DNA of 64,000 nucleotides from Mesorhizobium sp. B2-7-1. Lineage in GTDB: Bacteria > Pseudomonadota > Alphaproteobacteria > Rhizobiales > Rhizobiaceae. The translations under genes were made by a program, and so were the position numbers. The notes beneath the pieces were generated by a model that was not told where the DNA came from, did not search any database, and saw nothing but the letters and a program-made list of their open reading frames with translations. Positions 53,588 to 61,775 of this stretch are shown piece after piece (the first letter of the stretch is position 1; each line of letters starts with the position of its first letter). The stretch lies in contig NZ_VFUA01000019.1 of the NCBI RefSeq assembly GCF_006440735.1, positions 1 to 64,000 of the forward strand. Reading direction: 5' to 3'.

Positions 53588-55762
53588 CTAACCGGGCAAT
53601 GACTTCTTCGCCGGCCCGTAGACTGCCACGAAAGACGCTGCATCGATGGCCACCGGCATGATCGCGGCCGCAAATGCTCCAAGATCGGCGTCGGCGGGCA
53701 ACTCGACCTTGTCTACCTTGAGAGCATAGAGGGTGAAGAAGTACCGGTGCGCCCGGTCTGGCGGCCACGGGCCCCCGTAGCCCCTGCCGAACCCCGGGAT
53801 CTTGAATGTCACGAAATCACTGTTGAACTCGGTCGCCCCCCGCGGCAATCGCGAGCTGCCGCTGGCGCCTTCGGGCAACTGACGGACGTCGGCCGGGATG
53901 TCGGCCACCAGCCAATGCGCAAACGAGCGTGGAAAATTGAATGCTTCCGGCAGGTCGGGATCGGTGATGGCGAGGGCAAAACTGCGCGTGCCGTCCGGCG
54001 GACCCGACCAGACAAGGCCGGGCGAGAGCCGGTTGTCCTCGGCGAACCGGTCGGGAATGATGCTCCCCGGCGGGATATCATGACAACTCAGCACAAAAGA
54101 CGGTGTTGCCGCCATGGGGTTCACCTCCTGTTTCAAGAGCTTCACAGGCCTCGGCACCGGCCTACCCTGCTCGAGCGTCGGGCTATGGCTCTGCGGGAGA
54201 GCCGCCGGGCTGGCCTGGCCATTCTCGTTTGCGGCCTCGCCAGGCAAACGCGCCGTCGCGCGGCGACCGAACATTGCGTTGAGGATGGCGTGACCCTCGA
54301 AGGGCGGCTCGAAATCCGACGATATCGCGCCGTTGCGAAACACATGGACCCGCGTGCACAGGTTCAGGAATTCCTCCAGCTCGCTCGACAGGAAGATCAC
54401 CGCGTTGCCGCGGGCGGCGAATTCCTTGAGATTGCGATAGAGATCGAGCTTGGCGCCAACGTCGATGCCGCGGGCCGGATCGTTCAGGACCAGAGCCACC
54501 GGCTTCTCGGCAAAGGACCGCGCGATCAGCACCTTCTGCTGGTTGCCGCCGGACAGCGACGTGATCAGGTTCTGGGCACTCCCCATTTTGACGGCCAGCT
54601 TGCTGGATTCCCACTCGAACACCGGCGTCAGCTTGGTGCGGTTGATGAGGTTGAGGACCCCGCCGGAACGGTATTCGCGGTACACGGGAAGCAGCAAGTT
54701 CTCGAAAATACTCAGGTTGGCGAAGATGCCCTCTTTCTTGCGATCGCCGCTGACGTAGCTGATGTTGTTGCGTCGCGCCGAGGCCAGATCCGTGACCTCG
54801 CTGGCCTTGCCGTCATTGACAACGACCAGCCGGCCGCCGACCGGAGACTGTATGCCCGCGATGCATCTCACGAAATCCGCCTGCCCCTGCCCGTCCAACC
54901 CGGTGATGCCGACGACCTCGCCGGGATAGAGGGTGAAGTCGATGGGGGCTGCATCCGGCCAGATGCGAAAGTCCGTCGCGCGCAGAACCGGGCGGTCGCC
55001 GAGCCGCTCCGGCAAGGGCTGATCGCGGCTTGTGCCGCTGCGCTCGGCGCCAGCGATCAGCTCGAGGATCCTGGCTTCGGTGATCTCTTCCCTGGCCAGC
55101 TTGCCGACATCGACGCCGTCGCGCAAAACGGTCGCGCGGTCGGCGATGCGCACCAGTTCCGCGATGCGGTGGGTGACGATCAGGATGCTCGCCCCGCGCT
55201 GCTTCAGCTGCCGCATCTTGCGGAACAGCCTCTCCGTGGAATCGAAGTCGAGCGCCGCCGACGACTCGTCGAGGATCAGCACCTTGGGATCTGTGAGCAG
55301 GGCCCTGGCTATCGTCACCCACTGCTTGATGCTCAGGGGCAACTCGCCGACCAGCCCGGAAAGGTCGATGTCAAAGCCGAGGAGCTCACGCATCAACGCG
55401 GCGGCTTTCGTCTCTTTTTCCTCCCGGTTCATGGAAGAGCCGAGAAGGCCGTCGGCGCCCAGGTAGAGGTTGTCCAGAACCGAGCACTCGTCGGCGACGA
55501 GCACCTCCTGAAACACATTGGAGATGCCGAGCTGGCGCGCCTCATGCGGGGACGTCGCGGACTTTCCGAGGATCGAAACCTGGCCGCTGTCCGGAATCAG
55601 CACGCCGGATATGACCTTCGCCAGCGTGCTCTTGCCCGAGCCGTTGCCGCCAATGATCGCATGAACCTCTCCCGCATAGGCCGTCAGGTTGCAGCCGCCG
55701 AGCGCGACGGTTGGCCCGAAAGTCTTCCTGACCGAAGAGAGTTCAACCGTGGGGTACGACAT
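53588..55762 (-). CDS. RbsA-type tandem ABC ATPase fused to a PEBP (YbhB/YbcL) domain
   Basis: A 724-residue protein. Residues about 1-240 are the first nucleotide-binding domain (Walker A GGNGSGKST, signature replaced by LPLSIKQW, Walker B VLILDESSAALD). Residues about 250-500 are the second (Walker A-like ITGLDGQGQADF, canonical LSGGNQQK, but Walker B reads LVLNDPARG in place of LDEPTRG). After a Pro/Gln-rich linker, residues 550-724 form a complete phosphatidylethanolamine-binding-type domain (SCHDIPPGSIIPDRF, LAITDPDLPEAF, FAHWLVADIP, GYGGPWPP, YFFTLYAL). The reading frame is continuous. A perfect AGGAGGTG site precedes Met550, so a free PEBP could also be made. I know of no described RbsA-PEBP fusion. 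Confidence 0.87.
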   Translation of the reverse strand: MSYPTVELSSVRKTFGPTVALGGCNLTAYAGEVHAIIGGNGSGKSTLAKVISGVLIPDSGQVSILGKSATSPHEARQLGISNVFQEVLVADECSVLDNLYLGADGLLGSSMNREEKETKAAALMRELLGFDIDLSGLVGELPLSIKQWVTIARALLTDPKVLILDESSAALDFDSTERLFRKMRQLKQRGASILIVTHRIAELVRIADRATVLRDGVDVGKLAREEITEARILELIAGAERSGTSRDQPLPERLGDRPVLRATDFRIWPDAAPIDFTLYPGEVVGITGLDGQGQADFVRCIAGIQSPVGGRLVVVNDGKASEVTDLASARRNNISYVSGDRKKEGIFANLSIFENLLLPVYREYRSGGVLNLINRTKLTPVFEWESSKLAVKMGSAQNLITSLSGGNQQKVLIARSFAEKPVALVLNDPARGIDVGAKLDLYRNLKEFAARGNAVIFLSSELEEFLNLCTRVHVFRNGAISSDFEPPFEGHAILNAMFGRRATARLPGEAANENGQASPAALPQSHSPTLEQGRPVPRPVKLLKQEVNPMAATPSFVLSCHDIPPGSIIPDRFAEDNRLSPGLVWSGPPDGTRSFALAITDPDLPEAFNFPRSFAHWLVADIPADVRQLPEGASGSSRLPRGATEFNSDFVTFKIPGFGRGYGGPWPPDRAHRYFFTLYALKVDKVELPADADLGAFAAAIMPVAIDAASFVAVYGPAKKSLPG
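54116..54129 (-). promoter_or_regulatory. Internal Shine-Dalgarno before Met550 of the ABC-PEBP gene
   Basis: On the minus strand AGGAGGTG (54129-54122) stands six bases before the ATG at 54115-54113. This matches the anti-Shine-Dalgarno of 16S rRNA over eight bases and sits exactly at the domain border, so a separate 175-residue PEBP product (53588-54115) is likely in addition to, or in place of, the fusion. Confidence 0.6.
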
Positions 55763-55861
55763 TCATGGGTCCAGTTTGCCGGCGGAGGTCGGCTAGACTT
55801 GCATAGAATAAAGGGAAGGCCACCCCGTCGCGGTCGACGGGGTGGCCGAGCCTTGTTGCGG

Positions 55862-57040
55862 TCAGTTCGCCTTGAACGCCTCGGGATCGGCCGGGCGCAG
55901 GAAGAACTGGTCGAGGTAGTCCTTGCTTGCCCAGTTTTCCGCGCCGACATTGTACCAGCCGTCGGAGTCTTCGCTGCAATCGGCCGGGACAGCCTTCTCG
56001 AGCTGGTCGTAGGTCATGATTTGCGGCTTGGTCAGGATGGACTGGATTTTCGGGCCCTGGCCTTCAAGCGTGCGCATCATGACGTTCCAGCCGAACTCGA
56101 AGTCGTCGCCCGGAGGCCAGGCGTGGATCGCCTGGGAGATGAAGTCCTTGTTGTTGCGCCAGTAGCACAGGGCGCCGATCTCGCCGCCGATCGAGAATGG
56201 AACCATGTCGCGGCCGCTCTGCTGCAGCGCGCGCAAGGCACCGAGCTCGGATGCCGACTGGATGATGATGCCGTTGAGATCGCCCGGATTGGTGGCCAGC
56301 CATTTCTGGATTTCGGACTGGGCGACCTGATCCGTCCACATGCCGGCGACCTGGCCCACGACCTTGATGTCGGGGTATTTCGCCAGCGCCTTCAGGACGC
56401 CGACATTCTGCGAATCCGACGCCGACGCGCCGGGAATGCCTTCGACGATCAGGACATTGCCCTTGCCATTGATCTGCTTGGCCATCCATTCGCCGAGCAT
56501 GCTGCCGCCCACGACGAAATTCGCCGAAGTGTTCACGGCATAGGGCGAGGTGAGATAGCCGACCGCGGAAAAGACCGGGACGTCGCGCTGGTGGGCATAT
56601 TCGACCGTCTGGTTCAGCGAGGTCGGGTTGGAGCAGCAGACGATGATCGCGTCGACGCCCTGGTCCACCAGCTGCCGCATCTGCTGGATCTGCGTGGAAT
56701 CGTTGAGGTTCGACTGGGTGATGATGACATCCTTGACCAGACCGAGCTTCTTCCATTTCGGAATGATCTCTTCCTGCAGCCGCTTCATGACGTCGGCGCG
56801 CCATGTGTTGCCGGCATAGGAGCTGGCGTAGCCGATCGTCCACGGCGGCCCTTTCTTCGGCTTCCAGTCCCGGTAGGCGCTTTCCGCGAGCGGCTGCATC
56901 GGATCCATCATGTCTTTGTTGTAGAGCTCATCCTGGACGTTCTTGGGCAATTCATCCACACCACCGGCAAAAGCTGGGGTGATGCCGGCGATCGTTGCGA
57001 CAACGGCAAGCGATCGCAACATGGTTGCGAATATCGTCAA
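55862..57040 (-). CDS. Sugar-type periplasmic substrate-binding protein
   Basis: A binding protein of about 392 residues in the ribose/autoinducer-2 group. A GGGAGG site stands seven to nine bases before a TTG at 57040, giving LTIFATMLRSLAVV as signal peptide start; ATG at 57022 (MLRSLAVV) is the alternative. Cleavage is near PAFA. The mature protein has WTIGYASSYAGNTWRADVMKRL and DQGVDAIIVCCSNPTSL, typical of these proteins. The C-terminal half is longer than in ribose-binding protein, with several Trp and Cys residues (GALCYWRNN, PADCSEDSDGWYN). First gene of the ten-gene operon, 99 bases before the ABC-PEBP gene. Ligand unknown. Confidence 0.87.
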   Translation of the reverse strand: MTIFATMLRSLAVVATIAGITPAFAGGVDELPKNVQDELYNKDMMDPMQPLAESAYRDWKPKKGPPWTIGYASSYAGNTWRADVMKRLQEEIIPKWKKLGLVKDVIITQSNLNDSTQIQQMRQLVDQGVDAIIVCCSNPTSLNQTVEYAHQRDVPVFSAVGYLTSPYAVNTSANFVVGGSMLGEWMAKQINGKGNVLIVEGIPGASASDSQNVGVLKALAKYPDIKVVGQVAGMWTDQVAQSEIQKWLATNPGDLNGIIIQSASELGALRALQQSGRDMVPFSIGGEIGALCYWRNNKDFISQAIHAWPPGDDFEFGWNVMMRTLEGQGPKIQSILTKPQIMTYDQLEKAVPADCSEDSDGWYNVGAENWASKDYLDQFFLRPADPEAFKAN

Positions 57041-57382
57041 TTTTTCCTCCCTTGGCGCCGGGCGTTGGACCGTCGGCACGTTGAGTTCACTGGAACCCAA
57101 GGGGGACTATCGGGCAATCGGGGCTTTGGAGGTAATACATTTTTGGAATGCATGATATACGCGCTTGCTATGGGGCCGATGACGCTCCACCCGCGACAGC
57201 GGAGCTCAAGCAAAGCGATCTTGCGCCCCCGCCCGGCTGATCGCGCGCGAATGGCGGACAGGCCGCCCTCCGGCCACGCAGTGGGGTCGCATGCGGCGGC
57301 CATGGCGTTCCTGCCGCTGATTTTCGAACTTTCCCGTCGCCATTGGACTGGCCGCGAAACCGGCCTTGCCGGCTTCGTCCGT
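57041..57382. other. 342-base gap upstream of the binding-protein operon
   Basis: Between the LysR stop (57383) and the binding-protein start. The part near 57120-57175 is AT-richer than its surroundings (around ATACATTTTTGGAATGCAT), and would suit a promoter or LysR site for the operon. I see no coding frame with plausible codon use, no tRNA and no clear terminator. Confidence 0.4.
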
Positions 57383-58345
57383 CTATCCGGCGTCAGCGGC
57401 AAGATCGGGGGCTGGGGAGGGCTGGCGCGGCTCCCAGACTCCCAGCTTGCGCAGGATGCGCACCTCATCGCGGATGAGGGTCGTCAGCGCGCGTATGACC
57501 GTCGTGGTCGGCCGCTGGCTGGATGTCGCCAGAAGCAGCTCCCGCTCGATCGGCGGGTTACGGATGCGCCAGTAGTTGATCCTGCCTTCTGCGACGAGGT
57601 TGTGGCAGCTCGAATAGGACAGGATGGTGTAGCCTATCCCGGCTTCGACAAGCCGCAAGGTCGAAGGCATGGCGTCGACCTCGACTTCGATGTTGGGCTC
57701 GATGCCGGCGGATCCGAGGATGTGATCCAGAACCACGCGCAGCCCATGCGGCCTTGCCGGCAGGATCATCGGCAAGCGGGACATCACGTCGGCGTCGACC
57801 GGACCGGGCCCGAGATTGTGCGGGTCGCTCTTGGCGCCGAGCAGGAACAGCTCGTCGCGCAGAATGGGCTCAGCCAGAAGGTTGTTCATCCTCGGAGCGT
57901 TGTACAGGACCGCGACGTCGATCTTGCCCATCACCAGCCATTCGAGCAGATGGCCGCTGAAGCCTTCGATCACCCGCAGGCTCACCTGGGGGAACTGGGC
58001 ACGGAAATTCTGCACCAAGGGCGCCGTCAGCACGACGCCGACCGATGGCGGCATTCCCAGCACGATCGTGCCGCGCGGGTTCGAGCGCAGCGCCGCCAGT
58101 TCCGTCTCGGCGCGCGCGGCCTGCTCGAGCAATGCCACGGCGTAGCTCTGCAGGATCTTGCCGGCTTCCGTAAGCACGATGCCGCGGCCGTTGCGGTAGA
58201 GCAGCGCGACGCCGACCTTGTCCTCCAGCGACTTGATCTGCCGGCTGAGCACCGGCTGGCTGATGGAGAGCGCCACCGCCGCGCGCGAGAAACTGCCGAA
58301 CTCGGCCACGGCGGTGAACAGCTGCAGTTGCTTCAGATCGAACAT
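57383..58345 (-). CDS. LysR-family regulator, probable regulator of the opsin/ABC operon
   Basis: A 320-residue LysR protein starting at 58345 (FDLKQLQLFTAVAEFGSFSRAA, then ISQPVLSRQIKSLE). The effector domain follows (GTIVLGMPPSVGVVL). The open frame to 58447 is not supported. It lies upstream of the ten-gene operon on the same strand and divergent from the oxidoreductase operon, with a 15-base palindrome in that divergent gap. It could therefore regulate either side. Sequence similarity to the other LysR proteins of the window is evident (both have the LMKG/LEWL type effector-domain motif), which suggests related effectors. Confidence 0.85.
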   Translation of the reverse strand: MFDLKQLQLFTAVAEFGSFSRAAVALSISQPVLSRQIKSLEDKVGVALLYRNGRGIVLTEAGKILQSYAVALLEQAARAETELAALRSNPRGTIVLGMPPSVGVVLTAPLVQNFRAQFPQVSLRVIEGFSGHLLEWLVMGKIDVAVLYNAPRMNNLLAEPILRDELFLLGAKSDPHNLGPGPVDADVMSRLPMILPARPHGLRVVLDHILGSAGIEPNIEVEVDAMPSTLRLVEAGIGYTILSYSSCHNLVAEGRINYWRIRNPPIERELLLATSSQRPTTTVIRALTTLIRDEVRILRKLGVWEPRQPSPAPDLAADAG

Positions 58346-58367
58346 GTAAATGCGGCCTCTGGCTCGA

Positions 58368-58382
58368 ATGCGGTAACCGCAT
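58368..58382. promoter_or_regulatory. Palindromic operator candidate
   Basis: ATGCGGT and ACCGCAT flank a single A, an exact 7-1-7 palindrome 23 bases upstream of the LysR start in the divergent gap to the oxidoreductase operon. Short spacing fits a GntR- or TetR-like dimer as well as a LysR autoregulatory site. Confidence 0.5.
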
Positions 58383-58562
58383 TGTCGAAGCACGCGGCAA
58401 ACGCCGGAGTTTGGGACACAAGGCGATGGTTGACAAGTGAGGCCCAACCGGCGCGCTGCAAAGCTGTTATGCGGCGAGCGAAGCTTATGCTGCGCTCCGG
58501 AATTGGCTTATTTGCTAGCCCATGGCCCTCTGAACGAGCACGGCCTTCCCGGAGTAAAAACT

Positions 58563-59456
58563 TTGCAAACTCGAACGCTTGGGTTCGTTGGGCTCGGCCG
58601 CATGGGCGCGCCCATGGTAAGACGGCTTGCGGAAGCAGGCCACCACGTCATCGTCCATGATCGCAGGCCGGATGCCGCCGCAGACCTGCCGGGCAATTCG
58701 ATAAGCGTCGCCGCCACGGCCGCCGCCGTCGCGGACGAGGCCGAGGTGGTGTTCTGCAGCCTGCCGACGCCGCCCATCGTCAAGGACGTGGTGCTCGGCG
58801 CCGACGGCCTGACATCGGGTTCGAAGGCCAAGGTGGTGATCGACCTGTCGACGACCGGGCCCAGCATGGCCAAGACCATCGCGGCGGAGTTGGCCGGCCG
58901 CGGCATCGCCTGGGTCGACGCACCGGTTTCGGGCGGCATCGCCGGAGCCAGCAACGGCTCGCTCGCGGTGATGGTTTCGTGCAAGAAATCGGTATTCGAC
59001 GAGATCGAGCCTGTGCTGGCCAATTTCGGCAAGCGGTTCTACTGTGGCGAAAACGCCGGCACGGCGCAGGTCGCCAAGCTCGGCAACAACATGATCGCGG
59101 CGGCCGTCATCCTGCTCTCCGCCGAAGCGCTTGCGATGGGTGTGAAGTCCGGACTAGACCCGCGCATCATGTGCGACATCATCAATGCGTCGAGCGGCCG
59201 CAACAGCGCCACCCAGGACAAGTTCCCCCGCGCGGTGCTGCCGGGAACGTTCGATTTCGGTTTCGCGACCGCCCTTTCCTACAAGGACGTTCGCATGTGC
59301 GTCGACGAGGCGGAAAATCTGGGCGTGCCGATGGTCGCGGGATCGCTGGTGAGGCAGATGCTCGCCGCCACGAATGCCCGTTTCGGACCGGACTCGGACT
59401 TCACCTCGATGGTGCGCATCGTCGAAGAATGGGCGGGAATAGAAATCCGCGCCTAG
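58563..59456 (+). CDS. NAD(P)-dependent beta-hydroxyacid dehydrogenase (3-hydroxyisobutyrate dehydrogenase family)
   Basis: A protein of 297 residues when started at the TTG at 58563, which follows a GGAG site and places the Rossmann motif GFVGLGRMG at the usual distance from the N-terminus. DAPVSGG and the catalytic Lys in AKLGNNM are present. The family oxidises 3-hydroxyisobutyrate, tartronate semialdehyde and related compounds. A longer form from 58437 has a Cys/Arg-rich N-terminus that looks non-coding. It begins an operon with an MmgE/PrpD protein and an SDR, divergent from the LysR gene. Confidence 0.87.
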   Translation: MQTRTLGFVGLGRMGAPMVRRLAEAGHHVIVHDRRPDAAADLPGNSISVAATAAAVADEAEVVFCSLPTPPIVKDVVLGADGLTSGSKAKVVIDLSTTGPSMAKTIAAELAGRGIAWVDAPVSGGIAGASNGSLAVMVSCKKSVFDEIEPVLANFGKRFYCGENAGTAQVAKLGNNMIAAAVILLSAEALAMGVKSGLDPRIMCDIINASSGRNSATQDKFPRAVLPGTFDFGFATALSYKDVRMCVDEAENLGVPMVAGSLVRQMLAATNARFGPDSDFTSMVRIVEEWAGIEIRA

Positions 59457-59555
59457 AGCGGCTCGGCGCTTCACGGAGCCGCTGAGCCGCTCTAAGTCTT
59501 TGTTTTTATGCAATTCCGGACGGAAAACCGCTCCACACTTTTCCTGGAATTGCTC
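59455..59555. repeat. Composite palindromic repeat, copy 3
   Basis: Stem AGAGCGGCTC (59455-59464) with GAGCCGCTCT (59484-59493), then AGTCTTTG, then the 46-base unit GCAATTCCGG...GGAATTGCTC (59510-59555), an inverted near-copy of 15972-16017. The same two-palindrome architecture occurs at 43937-44033. It begins inside the stop codon of the dehydrogenase gene. Confidence 0.85.
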
Positions 59556-59585
59556 TAAAAGGGCAGGAACCGCGGAGGACTTGGG

Positions 59586-60953
59586 ATGGCAAGCTTCACG
59601 AAGCAATTGGCTGACACCCTGGGCGACCTGCCGTTGGAACTGTTCAGCCCGGCCGCTACCGCCAAGGCCAAGCTTTGCCTGCTCGATTTCCTCGGCTGCG
59701 CCTTCGAGGCGTCCGCGCTCGATCCGAGCCAGCAGGCGCTGGCCGCGGTGACGCCGGCGCGCGGCGGCCACATCATCGGCGAAACCCGGCAGGCCACACC
59801 AGCAGATGCGGCTTTCGTCAACGCGGTCAAGGGGCATGGACTGGTCCGCGAGGACATGCATGCCGGCTCCGTATGCCATCACGGCGTCGTCGTCTGGCCG
59901 CTGCTCCTGGCGCTGGCCGAGACGAAGACGGTTTCGGGGGCGGATCTGCTGCGGGCGGCGATCGTCGCCTACGAGGTCGGCGGCAGGCTCGGCCGGATGC
60001 TGATCGACCGGGAGCTTTCGACGCTGTTCAGGCCGACGGGACTGGTGGCTCCGATCGGCGCGGGAAGCGGCGCCGCGCGGCTGCTCGGCCTCGACAAGAA
60101 GCAGACCGCGGCAGCGATCGCCTTTGCCGCCAACACGTCTTCCGGCCTGAACCAGTGGCCGCAGAGCGGCGGATCGGACATGTTCTTCCATCCCGGCTTC
60201 GCCGCGCGCAATGCATGGATGGCCGTCCAGCTTGCGGCCGCCGGCGCCTATGGCAGTCCGGACGCGCTCGAGGGAAAATCCGGCTATTTCGCCGCCTTCG
60301 CGCGCCGGCCGATGCCGGGGCCGGTGCAGCTCTTCCCCGATGGCGAGGCCGATATCCTGGCCGTTTACCACAAGGCGGCGCCCGCCTGTAATTTCGCCCA
60401 GACGGCCTGCCAGACCGCGCTGAAGCTCGTCGAGATGATCGGCCCCGGCGCCGCGCCCGTCGAAAGGATCCGTATCCGCGTCCCCGCCGCCGCCGCGGCC
60501 TATCCGGGATGCGACAACACCGGACCCTTCGAGCGTTCGCTTCAGGCCAAGATGAGCATTCCCTATGGCGTTGCGGCGGTGTTCGCCAGCGGCCACCTGT
60601 CGGAAGACAATTACTGGGACCTGCGGGACAAGGAGACGCTGCGGCTGATCGATGCCTGCGATCTCTCGGCGAGCGAGGAACTGACGGCGCAGTTTCCGGC
60701 CAGGCAAGGCGCCAGTATCGATGTCGTCCTCGGCGACGGGCGGCAGCTGTCGATGGGCCTTCAGGACGTCATACCGGCCACCGAAGCCGAAATCCGCGAG
60801 CGCTTCCAGTTGGCTGCCGCGCCGATCGTGGGCGACGAGGTGGCACGATCGATCGAGGACTTTGTCGACCGGTTGGACTCCAAGAAGGATGCCGGCCGGC
60901 TGATGCCGCTCTGCGCCACCAAGGAAAAGGCGAAGCAGCGAAAAGCCGCTTGA
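59586..60953 (+). CDS. MmgE/PrpD family protein
   Basis: A 455-residue MmgE/PrpD-fold protein, the second in the window and distinct from the one at 39306-40640. LCLLDFLGCAFEA, HGLVREDMHAGSVCHHGVVVWP (Asp/His pair region) and GSGAARLLGLDKKQTAAAIA are typical. The family contains dehydratases and decarboxylases of tricarboxylates and also uncharacterised members; the reaction is not clear. It follows a palindromic repeat and precedes the SDR gene by 26 bases, and may act with the 3-hydroxyisobutyrate-dehydrogenase-like enzyme on a common branched acid. Confidence 0.87.
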   Translation: MASFTKQLADTLGDLPLELFSPAATAKAKLCLLDFLGCAFEASALDPSQQALAAVTPARGGHIIGETRQATPADAAFVNAVKGHGLVREDMHAGSVCHHGVVVWPLLLALAETKTVSGADLLRAAIVAYEVGGRLGRMLIDRELSTLFRPTGLVAPIGAGSGAARLLGLDKKQTAAAIAFAANTSSGLNQWPQSGGSDMFFHPGFAARNAWMAVQLAAAGAYGSPDALEGKSGYFAAFARRPMPGPVQLFPDGEADILAVYHKAAPACNFAQTACQTALKLVEMIGPGAAPVERIRIRVPAAAAAYPGCDNTGPFERSLQAKMSIPYGVAAVFASGHLSEDNYWDLRDKETLRLIDACDLSASEELTAQFPARQGASIDVVLGDGRQLSMGLQDVIPATEAEIRERFQLAAAPIVGDEVARSIEDFVDRLDSKKDAGRLMPLCATKEKAKQRKAA

Positions 60954-60979
60954 ACGCCAAGGCCCGTGGAGGGGTCTGA

Positions 60980-61717
60980 ATGACAGTTCGGCAGAGGACA
61001 GCTTTCGTTACCGGCGCGGCGAGCGGCATCGGCCGCGCCATCGCGACAAGCCTCAGGGCCGAGGGCGCGCGCATCGTGCTTGCGGACCGGCAGGCCGACA
61101 CGCTTCAGGCGTTGGCGAGCCAGTTGGGCGGCGAGGTCTTTCCGCTTCCGCTGGACATTGCCGACGCGTCGGCCGTCGATGCTTGCCTGGAGCAAGTGCC
61201 GGCGGAATTCCGCGACATCGACATACTGGTCAACAATGCCGGCCACGATATCGGCGGCCGCATTCGCTTCGACCAGGGATCGCCGGACGATTGGTCCGCG
61301 ATCATCGAGACCAATCTGATCGGCCTGATGCGCGTGACGCGCGCGATCCTGCCAGGCATGGTCGCGCGGGGCCGCGGCGACATCGTCAATATGAGCTCGA
61401 TCAGCGCGCTCCGGATCGTGCCCGAGCAGGCGCCCTACTCCGCCAGCAAGGCCGGCGTGCACATGCTGAGCGACATCATCCGCGGCGAGCTCGCGGAGAC
61501 CCCGCTGCGCGTCATCGAGATCATGCCCGGCCTGACGCGCACCAACATCGTCACGACCCGGCACCGCGGCGACGAGGAAGCGGCGCGGCAATATTTCGAA
61601 CGCTTCGGCATGGCGCTCGATCCCGAGGATGTGGCGCGCTGCGTGATGTTCGCGCTGAGCCAGCCGCCGCATGTCCAGATCGCGCAGATGTTCGTGCTGC
61701 CGACGAACAGATGGTAG
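60980..61717 (+). CDS. Short-chain dehydrogenase (SDR)
   Basis: A 245-residue classical SDR. The cofactor site is TGAASGIG near residues 11-18 with Asp in LADRQAD, the NNAG motif is in LVNNAGHD, and the catalytic triad lies in MSSIS and PYSASKAG. The C-terminal end (EDVARCVMFALSQPPHVQIAQ, then MFVLPTNRW) is like NADP-dependent serine/3-hydroxy-acid dehydrogenases of the YdfG group. Last gene of its operon; a strong hairpin follows. Confidence 0.88.
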   Translation: MTVRQRTAFVTGAASGIGRAIATSLRAEGARIVLADRQADTLQALASQLGGEVFPLPLDIADASAVDACLEQVPAEFRDIDILVNNAGHDIGGRIRFDQGSPDDWSAIIETNLIGLMRVTRAILPGMVARGRGDIVNMSSISALRIVPEQAPYSASKAGVHMLSDIIRGELAETPLRVIEIMPGLTRTNIVTTRHRGDEEAARQYFERFGMALDPEDVARCVMFALSQPPHVQIAQMFVLPTNRW

Positions 61718-61747
61718 GTCCCGACCAACGGCTGTAGTCGTCCGCCC

Positions 61748-61775
61748 CTGAACCGGCTGCTGCCAGCCGGTTCAG
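61748..61775. terminator. Perfect hairpin between convergent genes
   Basis: CTGAACCGGCT pairs perfectly with AGCCGGTTCAG around a six-base loop. It lies 30 bases after the SDR stop and overlaps the stop codon of the convergent ABC ATPase gene (61772), so it probably ends transcription from both sides. Confidence 0.75.

Noticed and set aside
53747..58660. A 1637-codon open frame on the plus strand opposite the ABC-PEBP, binding-protein and LysR genes
   Set aside because: It is antisense to three well-supported genes, has Arg/Asp/Gly-rich composition without domains, and arises from GC-rich codon bias.
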